From: Candidatus Methanodesulfokora washburnensis | Lineage (GTDB): Archaea; Korarchaeota; Korarchaeia; Korarchaeales; Korarchaeaceae | Length of the DNA stretch: 64,000 bases | Assembly (NCBI RefSeq): GCF_003947435.1 | Contig: NZ_RCOS01000146.1 | Coordinates: 1-64,000, forward strand | Reading direction: 5' to 3' | In this document: positions 49,096 to 57,824 of the stretch, piece by piece | Layout of the letters: each line of letters opens with the position of its first letter | Numbering within the stretch: position 1 is the first letter of the stretch | The notes under the pieces: model-generated | What the model was told of the DNA's origin: nothing | Databases searched by the model: none | What the model saw: the letters and a program-made list of their open reading frames with translations, nothing else | Position numbers and translations under genes: made by a program

Positions 49096-50261
49096 TCCTC
49101 TTTTACCTTTAATAGAATTGAGAGATCCTTTTTTAGCTCAGAGGATATGCTGGAGGATGGTGCTCCTTCAAGAGATATCAATGTTGTTTGTCCTTTAACT
49201 CCCTTTCCAGACCTTCTCGTTGTTATAAATCCAGCTTTATCAAGAGATTTTATTCTGCGCCACAATGCTGTGTGCTTGAAGGGAGGAATTCCATACATTT
49301 CACATAGCATTCTGTACTCCTCTTCTACCTTTCCCATTGGTATCCATGCATCCGAAGATTTCTCCAGCAAGTTTGATATCGCTAGCAGAAGCACTTTCTC
49401 ATGAAGCTCGAGAGACATCAAAGCTCTTCTGTCTGTAAGCGGTTGATCCATCGAAATAGCCATCCTTACATGTTCGGGGGTTATCCTATCCGATTTATTA
49501 GCCTCCGCGAACATCGCTGACTGATAAAGCATGCTTAATGCTAGTCTGGCATCACCACCTCTAGCTGCTATTTCAGCTATCATTGACAGAATGTCATCAT
49601 CATAGGATCCAGAAAAAAGCCCTATTTCTGCCCTATACCTCAGTATATCCATTATTTCCTCCTTGGTGTATGGCTCTAGAGCTATCCTTATGGTTATAAA
49701 TGAAGAAATAGACCTATCTAGGAGATAATCTGGTGTCCACTCCCTAGATATAAGTATTATAGCTGGAGGTCTCGCCCCAGATCCCTCGCTTATCCTGAAG
49801 AGTGAGTACAGGAGATCTCCTCCATCTCTTAAATACCCAATCTCATCCAAGATTATCAAGATATTCTTATCTTTTATGAGCTCTTCGAATGCCATAAGTG
49901 CCTCTTGAAGCGAGAGACCTCTCTCCGGGAGGCCAGAACTTAAGCCCTTCATTATCTTATGCAATACTAAAGAAGATGTTCTGTATTTCCTACAGTTAAC
50001 ATGTAAATATTTTATTGAGATCTCCTTGGATATATTTATCGCAAATCTCAGGGAGAGAGCTGTCTTTCCGAGGCCTGGTTTCCCCATTATATATGCATTC
50101 CCTGCTATTCGACCAGACTTACTTACCATCGCAGATTCAAGCAGTTCCAGCTCTTTCTCCCTGTGTGGAAGACGTTCTGGGACGAATGACTCTGAGAAGC
50201 TGTCTTCGTCTCTGATTATTCCTCCAGAAGCATGTTTTAACATGCCTATATTCAAGGACAT
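49092..50261 (-). CDS. Orc1/Cdc6 replication initiator
   Basis: A 389-aa AAA+ initiator. The N-terminus (FVPERLPHREKELELL) is the Orc1/Cdc6 opening, Walker A is GKPGLGKTALSLR, Walker B is LIILDEIGYL with sensor I in IILISREW and sensor II near GDARLALSMLYQS. The C-terminal winged helix (residues 300-385) includes IPPFKHTALWRRIKSLDKAGFITTRR. Such proteins mark and open origins; an origin often lies beside the gene. Only 109 bp separate it from the next gene upstream. The ArsR-like gene follows. Confidence 0.9.
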   Translation of the reverse strand: MSLNIGMLKHASGGIIRDEDSFSESFVPERLPHREKELELLESAMVSKSGRIAGNAYIMGKPGLGKTALSLRFAINISKEISIKYLHVNCRKYRTSSLVLHKIMKGLSSGLPERGLSLQEALMAFEELIKDKNILIILDEIGYLRDGGDLLYSLFRISEGSGARPPAIILISREWTPDYLLDRSISSFITIRIALEPYTKEEIMDILRYRAEIGLFSGSYDDDILSMIAEIAARGGDARLALSMLYQSAMFAEANKSDRITPEHVRMAISMDQPLTDRRALMSLELHEKVLLLAISNLLEKSSDAWIPMGKVEEEYRMLCEMYGIPPFKHTALWRRIKSLDKAGFITTRRSGKGVKGQTTLISLEGAPSSSISSELKKDLSILLKVKED

Positions 50262-50370
50262 CCCCGATTAAGATCAATGGCCTTCATTGATAATACTTTC
50301 ATCTGTTGTGCTAAATAGAGAGGTGGGGAAAAGTTTTCTCATTGCTGCCGGAAAGCTGGCCTATTAACTT
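50262..50370. other. Short region upstream of orc1/cdc6
   Basis: No gene. I looked for origin recognition boxes (inverted TTCCAGTGGAAAC-like cores with G runs) and saw only AGGTGGGGAAAAG (50320-50332), which is a poor match. AT-rich segments that might unwind lie at 51410-51500 on the other side of the neighbouring gene. Confidence 0.3.
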
Positions 50371-51366
50371 TTATACAACTCTTTTATATTTTTTATATCT
50401 GATATAATACAGAACTAGGATAATAGATGATATAATGGACGCTATAAGAGGTGGTGCATATATGAAAGCTGGGTTCACTATACTGGACATTACCTGATTG
50501 TAATAAGCGAGCAACTCTGTCTTGTTGTATTTCAGGAGAGGAGGAGTTAGAGTAGATAGCGCTATAAACCCTTCAAAGAACTTTCTCGCAGAAGATCCTG
50601 TATTAGATGGACTATTTGAGAAAACCTTTCCGGAAAGTGCTTTGTACGCCTCGTTATAGTTTTGAGCAATGGATCCGATATCTTCTGCTGAAGTAGATGC
50701 ATATATTTTGAAAATACCTATTTCAACTCCTGTTAACTTAGCTGAGTATGGATTTGTTGTGAACCAATTCACAGCAACTCTCTTAGTTCCTTGTTGTTCC
50801 ACAATATATATCATTGATGGTTCTGATGGCAGCACAAAGCTAACTTTGTAGTTCGGTGGTAGTATAAAGGTGAGGTTAAACACATCATACATACCTAGAT
50901 AAAGCTCAGATATTCTAGAGTCCTCCGGCATTGTGCTATACACTACAGCTCTGGTTCCATTCGATGTACGTATTTCCCCAGATACTACCTCAATGGGGAT
51001 TGAGATACTGGCCTTCAGGAACCTGTAACTTCCTAAAGTACCATTTACAATCGATATAGAGGGGTCGGATGAGGGGGAGAATTTAAGAAAGCCTCCTAAA
51101 AGCGGTTTATCTGTCAGATTTCTCACCTTACTTACCAAAATTCCCTTGAACTTCTGTTCTGTTATATTTGAGATCAGTTTCATGTACTGATCTGCCATGG
51201 ATCCATACCATGAGAAATCCACGTATATGTTTCCCCTAGTCTCTGAGTATATGTCGAAGACCACGTTTATCGCAAGGGAGTAAGGTTTTTCAGAGAGGGG
51301 TTGAGCCCCGACATAGAGTCCCTGTAATAAAAGGATTAGAATGACAACAGCTTTTTCGGAGTTCAT
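50371..51366 (-). CDS. Secreted membrane-anchored protein
   Basis: A protein of about 331 aa from ATG 51366. It has an N-terminal signal peptide (MNSEKAVVILILLLQGLYVGA), a large extracytoplasmic part rich in Ser, Thr, Asn and sequons such as NIT, NGT and NLT, and one C-terminal transmembrane segment (FIYAPPLIASIISSIILVLYYI) with a basic tail. No family is recognised. The frame reads back to 51411. It lies between orc1/cdc6 and an AAA ATPase without sharing strand with the latter. Confidence 0.7.
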   Translation of the reverse strand: MNSEKAVVILILLLQGLYVGAQPLSEKPYSLAINVVFDIYSETRGNIYVDFSWYGSMADQYMKLISNITEQKFKGILVSKVRNLTDKPLLGGFLKFSPSSDPSISIVNGTLGSYRFLKASISIPIEVVSGEIRTSNGTRAVVYSTMPEDSRISELYLGMYDVFNLTFILPPNYKVSFVLPSEPSMIYIVEQQGTKRVAVNWFTTNPYSAKLTGVEIGIFKIYASTSAEDIGSIAQNYNEAYKALSGKVFSNSPSNTGSSARKFFEGFIALSTLTPPLLKYNKTELLAYYNQVMSSIVNPAFIYAPPLIASIISSIILVLYYIRYKKYKRVV

Positions 51367-51510
51367 AATAACTTCATGCATGGTACCCTTATTAAATAAT
51401 AGCGGTGCCATTTTGACGTCCTTGATTTTGGCTGTAGACGAGGTAATTAAATAAAAGAAAAACCCTATCTTTAGAAGAAAAGCTAAAATATATGAGTGGA
51501 GGTTATGCTC

Positions 51511-52623
51511 ATGATGAATTCTGCAAAGAAGGCAGGAATAGCTGAACTTGGATATTTAAAGTGGCTTCTCAAGAAAAATCCATTCTCATCCATCTCTAGC
51601 GAAGCTCTGAGCGAGATTACTCCCCTTCATGTTGATACTGAGGTGGATAAAGATTTAGCTAGAATTGTTAGGAGCACGATAGAGAGGGGAACTAAAGGTC
51701 TGCTATTTGTAGTGGGAGAGTTTGGAAGTGGAAAGACTCACAGGCTTAGGCTTATCTCTGAGCTTGTAGAGAGAATTCCCTGTTATTACATAAAAGTTGA
51801 TGTAGAGAGCCTAGGAGGCCTTGTGAGAAGAATATATGAGAAAATAGAAGAAGAAGGCCTCCTGTCTAAGATAGAGGCAATCTTAAAGTTGAGAGAGGAA
51901 AGGATAATACATGACAACTATGAGGATCTAGCGGAGGACATAGCAAATATATTGTCTCAGAAAGGGTATTTTATATTAATGTTAGATGAAATTGAGAATC
52001 TTGTCCAGAGAAGCAGTAGGAAAGAGCTTGAAAGACTCGGCTCTTTCCTCCACAGACTTTATGATAGGATCGAGAGAGGGATTATAGTTATAGCCTGCGT
52101 GCCCAAAGCATTCAATATACTCAATTTGTATATAAGGGATATACCTTATAACAGAGTTGTTGTGAAAAGAATAAGTAACGAGGAAGCGGAGCTCATACTT
52201 AGCAAGAGGCTTCAGCTTTGCAGGGAAGGAGCTGCCAGAAGGATTTCTCTTGACTCGCTTTATCCATTTAAGAGGGAGACTGTACATAAAATGAATGAGA
52301 TTGCTGGAGGAAATCCTAGAAGACTCCTTAAATATGCTAGGATGCTTCTTGCTTCATCTGTTGCTAGCGTGCTTGAGGGAAACGCTATAGGACCAGAATT
52401 TCTCCTGAAGGAGTTTTCTCCGACAAAAGGAAGTAGCCATGTAAAGAACGACTACAATGGAGTGTTTAAGACAATAAGAAACAAATTCGGAGAGAGAAGT
52501 TTTTCTATAATAGAGGCATCTAAGGTAATTAACCTCCCAATATCCGAGACAAAAGAATTACTTGAGAAATTGGTTGAGGAGAACAAGCTTATGAGGGATG
52601 GGTTTAGATATAAAGTCTGTTGA
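51511..52623 (+). CDS. AAA ATPase with C-terminal winged helix, Orc/STAND-like
   Basis: A 370-aa ATPase. Walker A is VVGEFGSGKTHR, Walker B is FILMLDEIENL, and the arginine-like sensor region follows near RIVVVKRISNEEAELI. GGNPRRLLKYARMLL is a sensor II-like helix. The C-terminal 70 residues look like a winged helix (FGERSFSIIEASKVINLPISETKELLEKLV). It resembles Orc1/Cdc6-type and related archaeal ATPases, without a clear family. GTG 51496 is in frame; ATG 51511 or 51514 follow GGAGGTT with good spacing. Nearby orc1/cdc6 makes a DNA-linked role plausible. Confidence 0.7.
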   Translation: MMNSAKKAGIAELGYLKWLLKKNPFSSISSEALSEITPLHVDTEVDKDLARIVRSTIERGTKGLLFVVGEFGSGKTHRLRLISELVERIPCYYIKVDVESLGGLVRRIYEKIEEEGLLSKIEAILKLREERIIHDNYEDLAEDIANILSQKGYFILMLDEIENLVQRSSRKELERLGSFLHRLYDRIERGIIVIACVPKAFNILNLYIRDIPYNRVVVKRISNEEAELILSKRLQLCREGAARRISLDSLYPFKRETVHKMNEIAGGNPRRLLKYARMLLASSVASVLEGNAIGPEFLLKEFSPTKGSSHVKNDYNGVFKTIRNKFGERSFSIIEASKVINLPISETKELLEKLVEENKLMRDGFRYKVC

Positions 52624-52646
52624 CATTCTTGCTTTCTATTTTTATC

Positions 52647-52672
52647 GGAGAAAAATTTCTGGGATTTTCTCC
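52647..52672. terminator. Hairpin between convergent genes
   Basis: GGAGAAAA (52647-52654) pairs with TTTTCTCC (52665-52672) around a 10-nt loop, in the gap between the AAA ATPase and a gene on the other strand. It may help end both transcripts, though a T-tract does not directly follow it. Confidence 0.4.
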
Positions 52673-52745
52673 AGTAATCTCATCTTTATGCGTTTTGATG
52701 CAAAGCACATCAATACAAATCCTAGAATCTTATTGATTAAATAGC

Positions 52746-53081
52746 TTAAGGCTGATTTGCTGATTGACCTTTCCTTCTTTCCATTTCTCTTATCAGGTTT
52801 TTCCAGAACTCAACTATTTTAATTTCCCTTTCATCCGGGTTTCCAAGATCAAGAAACCATTGATCAAGCTTTCTTCTTAGGTCTATCAGTTCATTTTTTC
52901 CGAGAGATTTTACCCTAAACACAATCGCTTTTGATTCTCCATCCTTCATTGATTCTATTATTCCCTCCACCATCTTTCTGTAAACCAGATCGTCTATCTC
53001 CTTCGATAGATCCTCCAGTTCTTTGATTCTATTCTCTCCTCCATTGATCAAAATATCGGCTAACTTCTCAAATAATTCCAT
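52746..53081 (-). CDS. Small helical hypothetical protein
   Basis: A 111-aa protein that looks all-helical and charged: LFEKLADILINGGENRIKELEDLSKEIDDLVYRKMVEGIIESM, then LRRKLDQWFLDLGNPDEREIKIVEFWKNLIREMERRK. No family is recognised and no metal site is visible. GTG 53102 is in frame, but ATG 53081 with GAGGTGAT five bases upstream is preferred. A possible box C/D sRNA overlaps its leader. Confidence 0.6.
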   Translation of the reverse strand: MELFEKLADILINGGENRIKELEDLSKEIDDLVYRKMVEGIIESMKDGESKAIVFRVKSLGKNELIDLRRKLDQWFLDLGNPDEREIKIVEFWKNLIREMERRKGQSANQP

Positions 53082-53094
53082 AAAAATCACCTCA

Positions 53095-53154
53095 GAGGTC
53101 ACTACTCAAGATCTTCATCATAGATTATCAGCGGGCTCGATGAGATCATCCCTC
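53095..53154 (-). ncRNA. Candidate box C/D sRNA
   Basis: On the minus strand: stem GAGG, imperfect box C ATGATCT, an 11-nt guide, D' CTGA, spacer, perfect C' ATGATGA, a 12-nt guide, box D-like GTGA and stem CCTC. Guide lengths fit an archaeal C/D sRNA, but the outer boxes are imperfect, the reverse of the usual pattern, and it abuts a ribosome site. Weaker than the one at 37215. Confidence 0.33.
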
Positions 53155-53488
53155 CTCTTGGCAAGAACTAGATAAGCAAGTATTTATAAGTTTTTGCAGG
53201 AAGAAGAAAATAGGAAACCTTATAATATGTAAAATTAGTATACATATTGAGATACATTTAAATTTCTTGTGTTTATAAAGCTTTTTTGTTCTTTCCTCTC
53301 ATAAGAGCATTTATTCTCAGGAGCTTCTCTATCTAATATCTGTTAGGCTCCTTTTAGATTTATTTCTTATTTAAAACATTTTTCTCGAGGGATACAGTTA
53401 CTTGGGTTCTGTTCTGAGAGGCTGCTTGGAAAAATAGCATTTAGTTATCTGAGGGATAAGCTTTTAATTTATCTTTAACCCAGTATAG
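53155..53488. other. AT-rich intergenic region before tRNA-Val
   Basis: No gene is seen in these 334 bp. Two TATA-like cores are visible, TATTTATAAG (53180-53189) and TTTATAAAG (53273-53281). The TTTTAATTTATC at 53462-53473 lies about 25 bp before tRNA-Val and is its probable promoter. Confidence 0.4.
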
Positions 53489-53560
53489 GGGCCGGTGGTC
53501 TAGCGGTATGACGCCGCCCTCACGCGGCGGAGGCCGTGGGTTCGAGTCCCACCCGGCCCA
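53489..53560 (+). tRNA. tRNA-Val(CAC)
   Basis: Acceptor GGGCCGG/CCGGCCC, anticodon stem CCGCC/GGCGG with loop CTCACGC (anticodon CAC), T-arm GTGGG/CCCAC with TTCGAGT. No intron and no encoded CCA; base 73 is A. The PRC-barrel gene starts 20 bases later. Confidence 0.94.
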
Positions 53561-53580
53561 TTTTGAGATAAGGTGATTAA

Positions 53581-53862
53581 ATGGCAAGATTTTCCGTGGA
53601 TAGGCTTGCTAACATGCCTGTTGTTACAGACAAAGGTATAATGCTAGGAGAGATAGTAGATCTGATAATAGACGAGCTTACGGGAAAGATTACATATATA
53701 GTAGTGAAAAAGACAAAAGGGTCTTCTGAGAGCTTCCTGCAGAAGCTAAGGCATGATAAGGAGGGAAATGTACTCCTACCCTATGCATCTATAAAGTATA
53801 TAACTGAGATGGTTGTTGTAGATGAAAGATACTTAAGAATCCAAGCGAGCAAAGGTGCATAG
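53581..53862 (+). CDS. PRC-barrel domain protein
   Basis: A 93-aa single PRC-barrel protein: FSVDRLANMPVVTDKGIMLGEIVDLIIDELTGKITYIVVKK is the first half, and LPYASIKYITEMVVVDERYL the second. PRC-barrels occur in ribosome maturation factors, photosynthetic reaction centres and, in archaea, in CdvA-linked or other small proteins. No other domain is present. Just downstream of tRNA-Val, possibly read from the same promoter (TATA near 53465). Confidence 0.85.
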   Translation: MARFSVDRLANMPVVTDKGIMLGEIVDLIIDELTGKITYIVVKKTKGSSESFLQKLRHDKEGNVLLPYASIKYITEMVVVDERYLRIQASKGA

Positions 53863-53999
53863 TTATAAATATTATAACAGAAATCAAAAAATCACCCTTT
53901 AAAAAGCCCAAGAAATTAACGCTCTATACGATACCTATCAAACCTTTTATGTTTATAAAACTTAAATAATGTTGTGAAAAGTCAACTTCAGACGCCAAA

Positions 54000-54008
54000 T
54001 TTTATAAA
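54000..54008 (+). promoter_or_regulatory. TATA box of lysS
   Basis: TTTTATAAA at 54000-54008 is about 28 bp before ATG 54032, with no Shine-Dalgarno motif between them. That fits a leaderless mRNA. Confidence 0.6.
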
Positions 54009-54031
54009 CACAACAATAACCGAGTTATTCA

Positions 54032-55633
54032 ATGCAGACATCCCGCTTCTGGATAGATGAGCTCGCTAATAGAATAATAGAGGATGTGGAGAGAAAGAAC
54101 AGAAAAGTTCAGGTTTACAGAGTTGAATCTGGAATAGGAGCTAGTGGTTTTCCTCATATAGGATCTGTTGGGGATTCTATAAGAGCATATTCTGTAAAAC
54201 TTGGCCTAGAGAATCTTGGAAAGAAGAGCGAGTTGATAGCATATAGTGATGATAGAGATGGTCTTAGAAAGATTCCCCATGGGATACCGGAGGATTTTAG
54301 AAAATATCTAGGGATGCCGGTGACAGATATACCAGATCCATTTAGATGTCATTCCAGCTATGGAGAACATATGAGCAGCATGCTTATTGAGTCTCTAGAG
54401 AAGCTGGGTATAGAGTTCACGTTTATATCAGGCACAGAGGCCTATAGATCAGGTCTCTTGACAGAAGAGATATCAATTTTACTTAAAGAAAACGAAAAAG
54501 TGGATAGAATAATAAGAGAGGAAGTTGGAACAAGCAAGCCAAGAGGGTGGATACATTACTGGCCTGTTTGCGAAAATTGTGGTAGGATTTACACCACTAG
54601 AGTCATAAAAGTACTGCCTGAGGAGAGAAAAGTAACTTACGTATGTGATCAGGAGTTCATGGGGATTAAAGGTTGCGGTTATACTGGAGAAGCTAGATAT
54701 GACAGAGGAGAAGGTAAACTTTCATGGAAAGGAGAATTTGCTGCTAGATGGAGGGCCTTAGGAATAATATTTGAGCCCCATGGAAAGGATATAGCTGATT
54801 CCTTCAGAGTAAACGCAAGAATTTCAAAAGAGGTACTTAACTACGAACCTCCGTATACTATACGTTATGAGATGTTTCTCGACTCAACAGGAACTAAGAT
54901 ATCCAAATCAAAGGGAAATGTGATAACTCCTCAAGATTGGCTGAAATATGCTCCTCCTGAGACTATAAGACTTCTTATGCTCAAGAGATATTCAGGAACA
55001 AGGAATATATCCTTGGAGTCAATACCATCTTACATAGATGAGCTGGAGAAAGCTCTTCTGAACTACAGCAACATAGATAGAATAAAGAATCCTAGAGATA
55101 GAGAAAATCTGAGAAGATTGGTGGAGTACACATTTCTCATGAGAGAAGTTCCTCCTCCTCCGAAATTCTCCTTCAACACCATAATGAACATAGTGAGCAT
55201 ACTCCCCAAGGGATCGGAGGATGAGCTTATCAATCTAGCTGCCGAGCTAATTGGAAAATATTACGATATCCCAAAAGATGAGCTCTTATCAAATAGGGAT
55301 TTCAGGGAAAAGGTAATATTTGCATTAAATTATGTAAGGGATATAAAGCCATCTGTCACTCAGGAGATCCTTTTAAGAGAAGATATATTTAATGCAATTA
55401 AAGAATTTTTAGACAGACTTGATGAGAAGATGAGCGCAGAAGAAATACAAAATCTAGCTTTTGACCTGATAAAAAAGCATGAAATTAAGACAGAGGACTT
55501 CTTCTCCTCTTTTTATAAATTGCTCAGCGGAGAGCCGAGAGGACCAAAGCTAGGCCCACTAATCAAGAGACTAGGTATAAACAGGGTAAAAGATATTATT
55601 GAAAACAGCATGAAAAATATTAAGGTGGTATGA
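54032..55633 (+). CDS. lysS: Lysyl-tRNA synthetase, class I
   Basis: A 533-aa class I LysRS, the archaeal type unrelated to bacterial LysS. SGFPHIGS is the HIGH-equivalent, KISKSKGN the KMSKS loop, and CENCGR with CGYTGEARYD a zinc-like insert. The C-terminal third is the helical anticodon-binding part. It starts with ATG 54032. The next gene begins with TTG right at its stop. Confidence 0.94.
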   Translation: MQTSRFWIDELANRIIEDVERKNRKVQVYRVESGIGASGFPHIGSVGDSIRAYSVKLGLENLGKKSELIAYSDDRDGLRKIPHGIPEDFRKYLGMPVTDIPDPFRCHSSYGEHMSSMLIESLEKLGIEFTFISGTEAYRSGLLTEEISILLKENEKVDRIIREEVGTSKPRGWIHYWPVCENCGRIYTTRVIKVLPEERKVTYVCDQEFMGIKGCGYTGEARYDRGEGKLSWKGEFAARWRALGIIFEPHGKDIADSFRVNARISKEVLNYEPPYTIRYEMFLDSTGTKISKSKGNVITPQDWLKYAPPETIRLLMLKRYSGTRNISLESIPSYIDELEKALLNYSNIDRIKNPRDRENLRRLVEYTFLMREVPPPPKFSFNTIMNIVSILPKGSEDELINLAAELIGKYYDIPKDELLSNRDFREKVIFALNYVRDIKPSVTQEILLREDIFNAIKEFLDRLDEKMSAEEIQNLAFDLIKKHEIKTEDFFSSFYKLLSGEPRGPKLGPLIKRLGINRVKDIIENSMKNIKVV

Positions 55634-56113
55634 TTGTCAGAGGAAAGAGAAAAAAGAATCAAAGCTCTGCTGGAGCTAAGAGATATCCTTAAGAAAAGAG
55701 TTAAGAGATTAAATGAGGAGGTGGAGAGACTTTCAAGGATAATAGAGATAATAGACGATGTGCTTGTGAAGGAAACTATGGTCACAGCAGATCTGATGAA
55801 AAAGCCTGAAGGGAAGAGAATTGAGATAAAAGATTCGAAAAACAGAGTTATAGGATCAATAATATACGATGAGATTAACAGATTCATAAGGTTTGAGCCT
55901 GGAGAGATAGAAATAAGCTCTGATAAAAAGCCAATAAAATCTTGGATAGAAGGAGAACTTAGATCGGTGAAAAATGAATTTCCTGAGATGGAATATTCCA
56001 TAAACAGCTCAGGTGGAAAGCTTATTAGCATAGAAATAAGGAAGTTTCCAAGAGATAAGGGATTTGAGCTTATAAGGAAGATAAGATGGGCCGTAACACA
56101 TGCACTGGCTTAG
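55634..56113 (+). CDS. Hypothetical coiled-coil protein after LysRS
   Basis: A 159-aa protein with an N-terminal coiled coil (EKRIKALLELRDILKKRVKRLNEEVERLSRIIEIIDDVL) and a C-terminal alpha/beta domain (IGSIIYDEINRFIRFEPGEIEI ... GFELIRKIRWAVTHAL). I do not recognise a family. It starts with TTG 55634 right after the LysRS stop, preceded by AAGGTGG, and overlaps the glycosyltransferase gene tail by four bases, tail to tail. Confidence 0.65.
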   Translation: MSEEREKRIKALLELRDILKKRVKRLNEEVERLSRIIEIIDDVLVKETMVTADLMKKPEGKRIEIKDSKNRVIGSIIYDEINRFIRFEPGEIEISSDKKPIKSWIEGELRSVKNEFPEMEYSINSSGGKLISIEIRKFPRDKGFELIRKIRWAVTHALA

Positions 56114-57222
56114 TGTATGGATGAAAGTATTATCCCTACAGTTCTATCAACAGAGTCCCAGGTGGAGAATCTCTTTGCGATTTCATCTGCCCTTTTATGG
56201 TATTTTGGATCATCCAAAACAGTTTTTACACATTTAAAAAATAGATCTATCTTGTCCTGCTCCAAGATCATACCGACTCCTATTCTCTCTATGCTCCTCG
56301 AGTTCTCCTCCTTCTCGCTGTGACCTGGAACCGGTATTGATATTACTGGTATTCCGGATAAAATTGCCTCGGATATTGTCGTATGTCCTCCTCTACATAC
56401 CACTAAGTCGGATTTTTTGAGAACTTCCCATTTATTTTGAAGCCACCCATAGATCACATAATTTCTTCCTTTTTCTACATAGGAACTTCCGGCATCTCCA
56501 AGAGAAACCGTGAATTGTATATCCTTCTCATCATTCTTCCTTATCAGCGGAATAAGAGATTTTATTAAGGGAATTCTCTCATGAAGAGGCCCAGATATGA
56601 GTACCAGAACCCTTTTTTCTTCTCCATTCACCTTTTTGACTCTTTTCACTATGGGTCCAACAAACTCAAGTCTATCATACAGGCTTTTTGGAAGATCCTC
56701 TATATGAGCTTTACTTATAGTATAGGGAGGTGGGAGGTCCGCCATTATAACTGAGTTTGACAGATTCCAAGCAGTACTCATGAGCTTAGTTGTCCCTTTC
56801 TGGAGAAGAGGGCTCTTCAACAAAATCCTTGGCTGGTTTACTATTACAGATAGAGGAATTTCTAAGGATCTAGCGGCTATTATAGTTGATATTCTAGAAT
56901 CAGAGATCACAACATCGGGCTCTACTGCCTCTATGTTCTCTAATTCTCCCTTTACATGACCAAAGAACCTGAAAGCGTACACTGGAAGCCTTGCCAAAGT
57001 TCCTTTTATGTCAGGACTTCCATCTTCCCTCATCTTCCAAGTAACCCTTCTTCCTCCGATCACAACCGGAATATCGGAGGATTCTCTGGCTATGTATCCC
57101 AGCCCATCCCCATAGGATGATAAAAAGACTTCATAGCCTCTCCTCATCAGCTCTCTGGCTATATTTATGCATCTAGAGGCATGTCCATAGCCTATGCCCA
57201 TAAAGGATATGTAGAACCTCAT
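56110..57222 (-). CDS. GT-B fold glycosyltransferase (MurG/GT1-like)
   Basis: A 370-aa glycosyltransferase. MRFYISFMGIGYGHASRCINIARELMRRGYEV is the N-terminal GT-B opening. DLVVCRGGHTTISEAILSGIPVISIPVPGHSEKEENSRSIERIGVG is the C-terminal nucleotide-sugar site, with the GGxxT and PxxxHSE segment. It should use a UDP-sugar; the acceptor (lipid, protein or S-layer glycan) is unknown. Its ATG overlaps the AMMECR1 stop (ATGA) in a TBP-AMMECR1-GT operon. Confidence 0.85.
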   Translation of the reverse strand: MRFYISFMGIGYGHASRCINIARELMRRGYEVFLSSYGDGLGYIARESSDIPVVIGGRRVTWKMREDGSPDIKGTLARLPVYAFRFFGHVKGELENIEAVEPDVVISDSRISTIIAARSLEIPLSVIVNQPRILLKSPLLQKGTTKLMSTAWNLSNSVIMADLPPPYTISKAHIEDLPKSLYDRLEFVGPIVKRVKKVNGEEKRVLVLISGPLHERIPLIKSLIPLIRKNDEKDIQFTVSLGDAGSSYVEKGRNYVIYGWLQNKWEVLKKSDLVVCRGGHTTISEAILSGIPVISIPVPGHSEKEENSRSIERIGVGMILEQDKIDLFFKCVKTVLDDPKYHKRADEIAKRFSTWDSVDRTVGIILSSIH

Positions 57223-57824
57223 CAGCTCACTCTTTTCACCGGCCCAAGAGGCCTCACTTCTTCAAATATCTCTGCCTCAAATCTGTAAATTTCGGTCCCT
57301 TTTTTCTTCCAACAATCTTCAGATAATCCTGCTTTCAGGCAAGTCTCGCTTAAAAATGTCTCCTGATCCCATCCATACTCGGTTGCAACTTGAGGAAGAA
57401 GAAGTCCACTTCTTACACCTCTTTTTACGATTAATCCGTGTTTTCCTATCTCAATAAGAGACGGAAGTTCTTCTAATTCTGCATCTATCCTCTCAGGTAC
57501 GGTAAGCACGGATACTTCTATCACAATTTTTGGAAGTTCTGACAGAGAAAGGGGAGGAAATCTAGGATCTTCCAAAGCTGCAGCTATTGCAGCCCTTTTA
57601 ACAGCCTCCCAAAGAGGATATACAGGATAAGGAAAACCTATACAACCCCTGAGAAGTTTTTCTGGATATCTATATAGCGTGACGAAAACGCCTGATTTCT
57701 CCATGAGTCTTTCGTCCTCTGTTTTTTCATCTATAATCTCTCTGTCTATTAGGTACCTCTCTATAGCTCTCCTAGCAAGCCTTACTAGGCTTTCTCCTTG
57801 TTTTTCAGAAAGCCCTGACTGCAT
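57222..57824 (-). CDS. AMMECR1-domain protein
   Basis: A 200-aa AMMECR1 protein. KSGVFVTLYRYPEKLLRGCIGFP holds the invariant LRGCIG, and DPRFPPLSLSELPKIVIEVSVL and GLIVKRGVRSGLLLPQVATEYGW are the other family motifs. Its function is unknown; AMMECR1 occurs with Memo and a radical-SAM enzyme in other genomes, and a Memo gene is at 44.8 kb here. It overlaps tbp by 20 bases. Confidence 0.92.
   Translation of the reverse strand: MQSGLSEKQGESLVRLARRAIERYLIDREIIDEKTEDERLMEKSGVFVTLYRYPEKLLRGCIGFPYPVYPLWEAVKRAAIAAALEDPRFPPLSLSELPKIVIEVSVLTVPERIDAELEELPSLIEIGKHGLIVKRGVRSGLLLPQVATEYGWDQETFLSETCLKAGLSEDCWKKKGTEIYRFEAEIFEEVRPLGPVKRVS

Noticed and set aside
50262-50370. Origin recognition boxes upstream of orc1/cdc6
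   Set aside because: Only a weak G-rich match (AGGTGGGGAAAAG); no inverted or repeated boxes.
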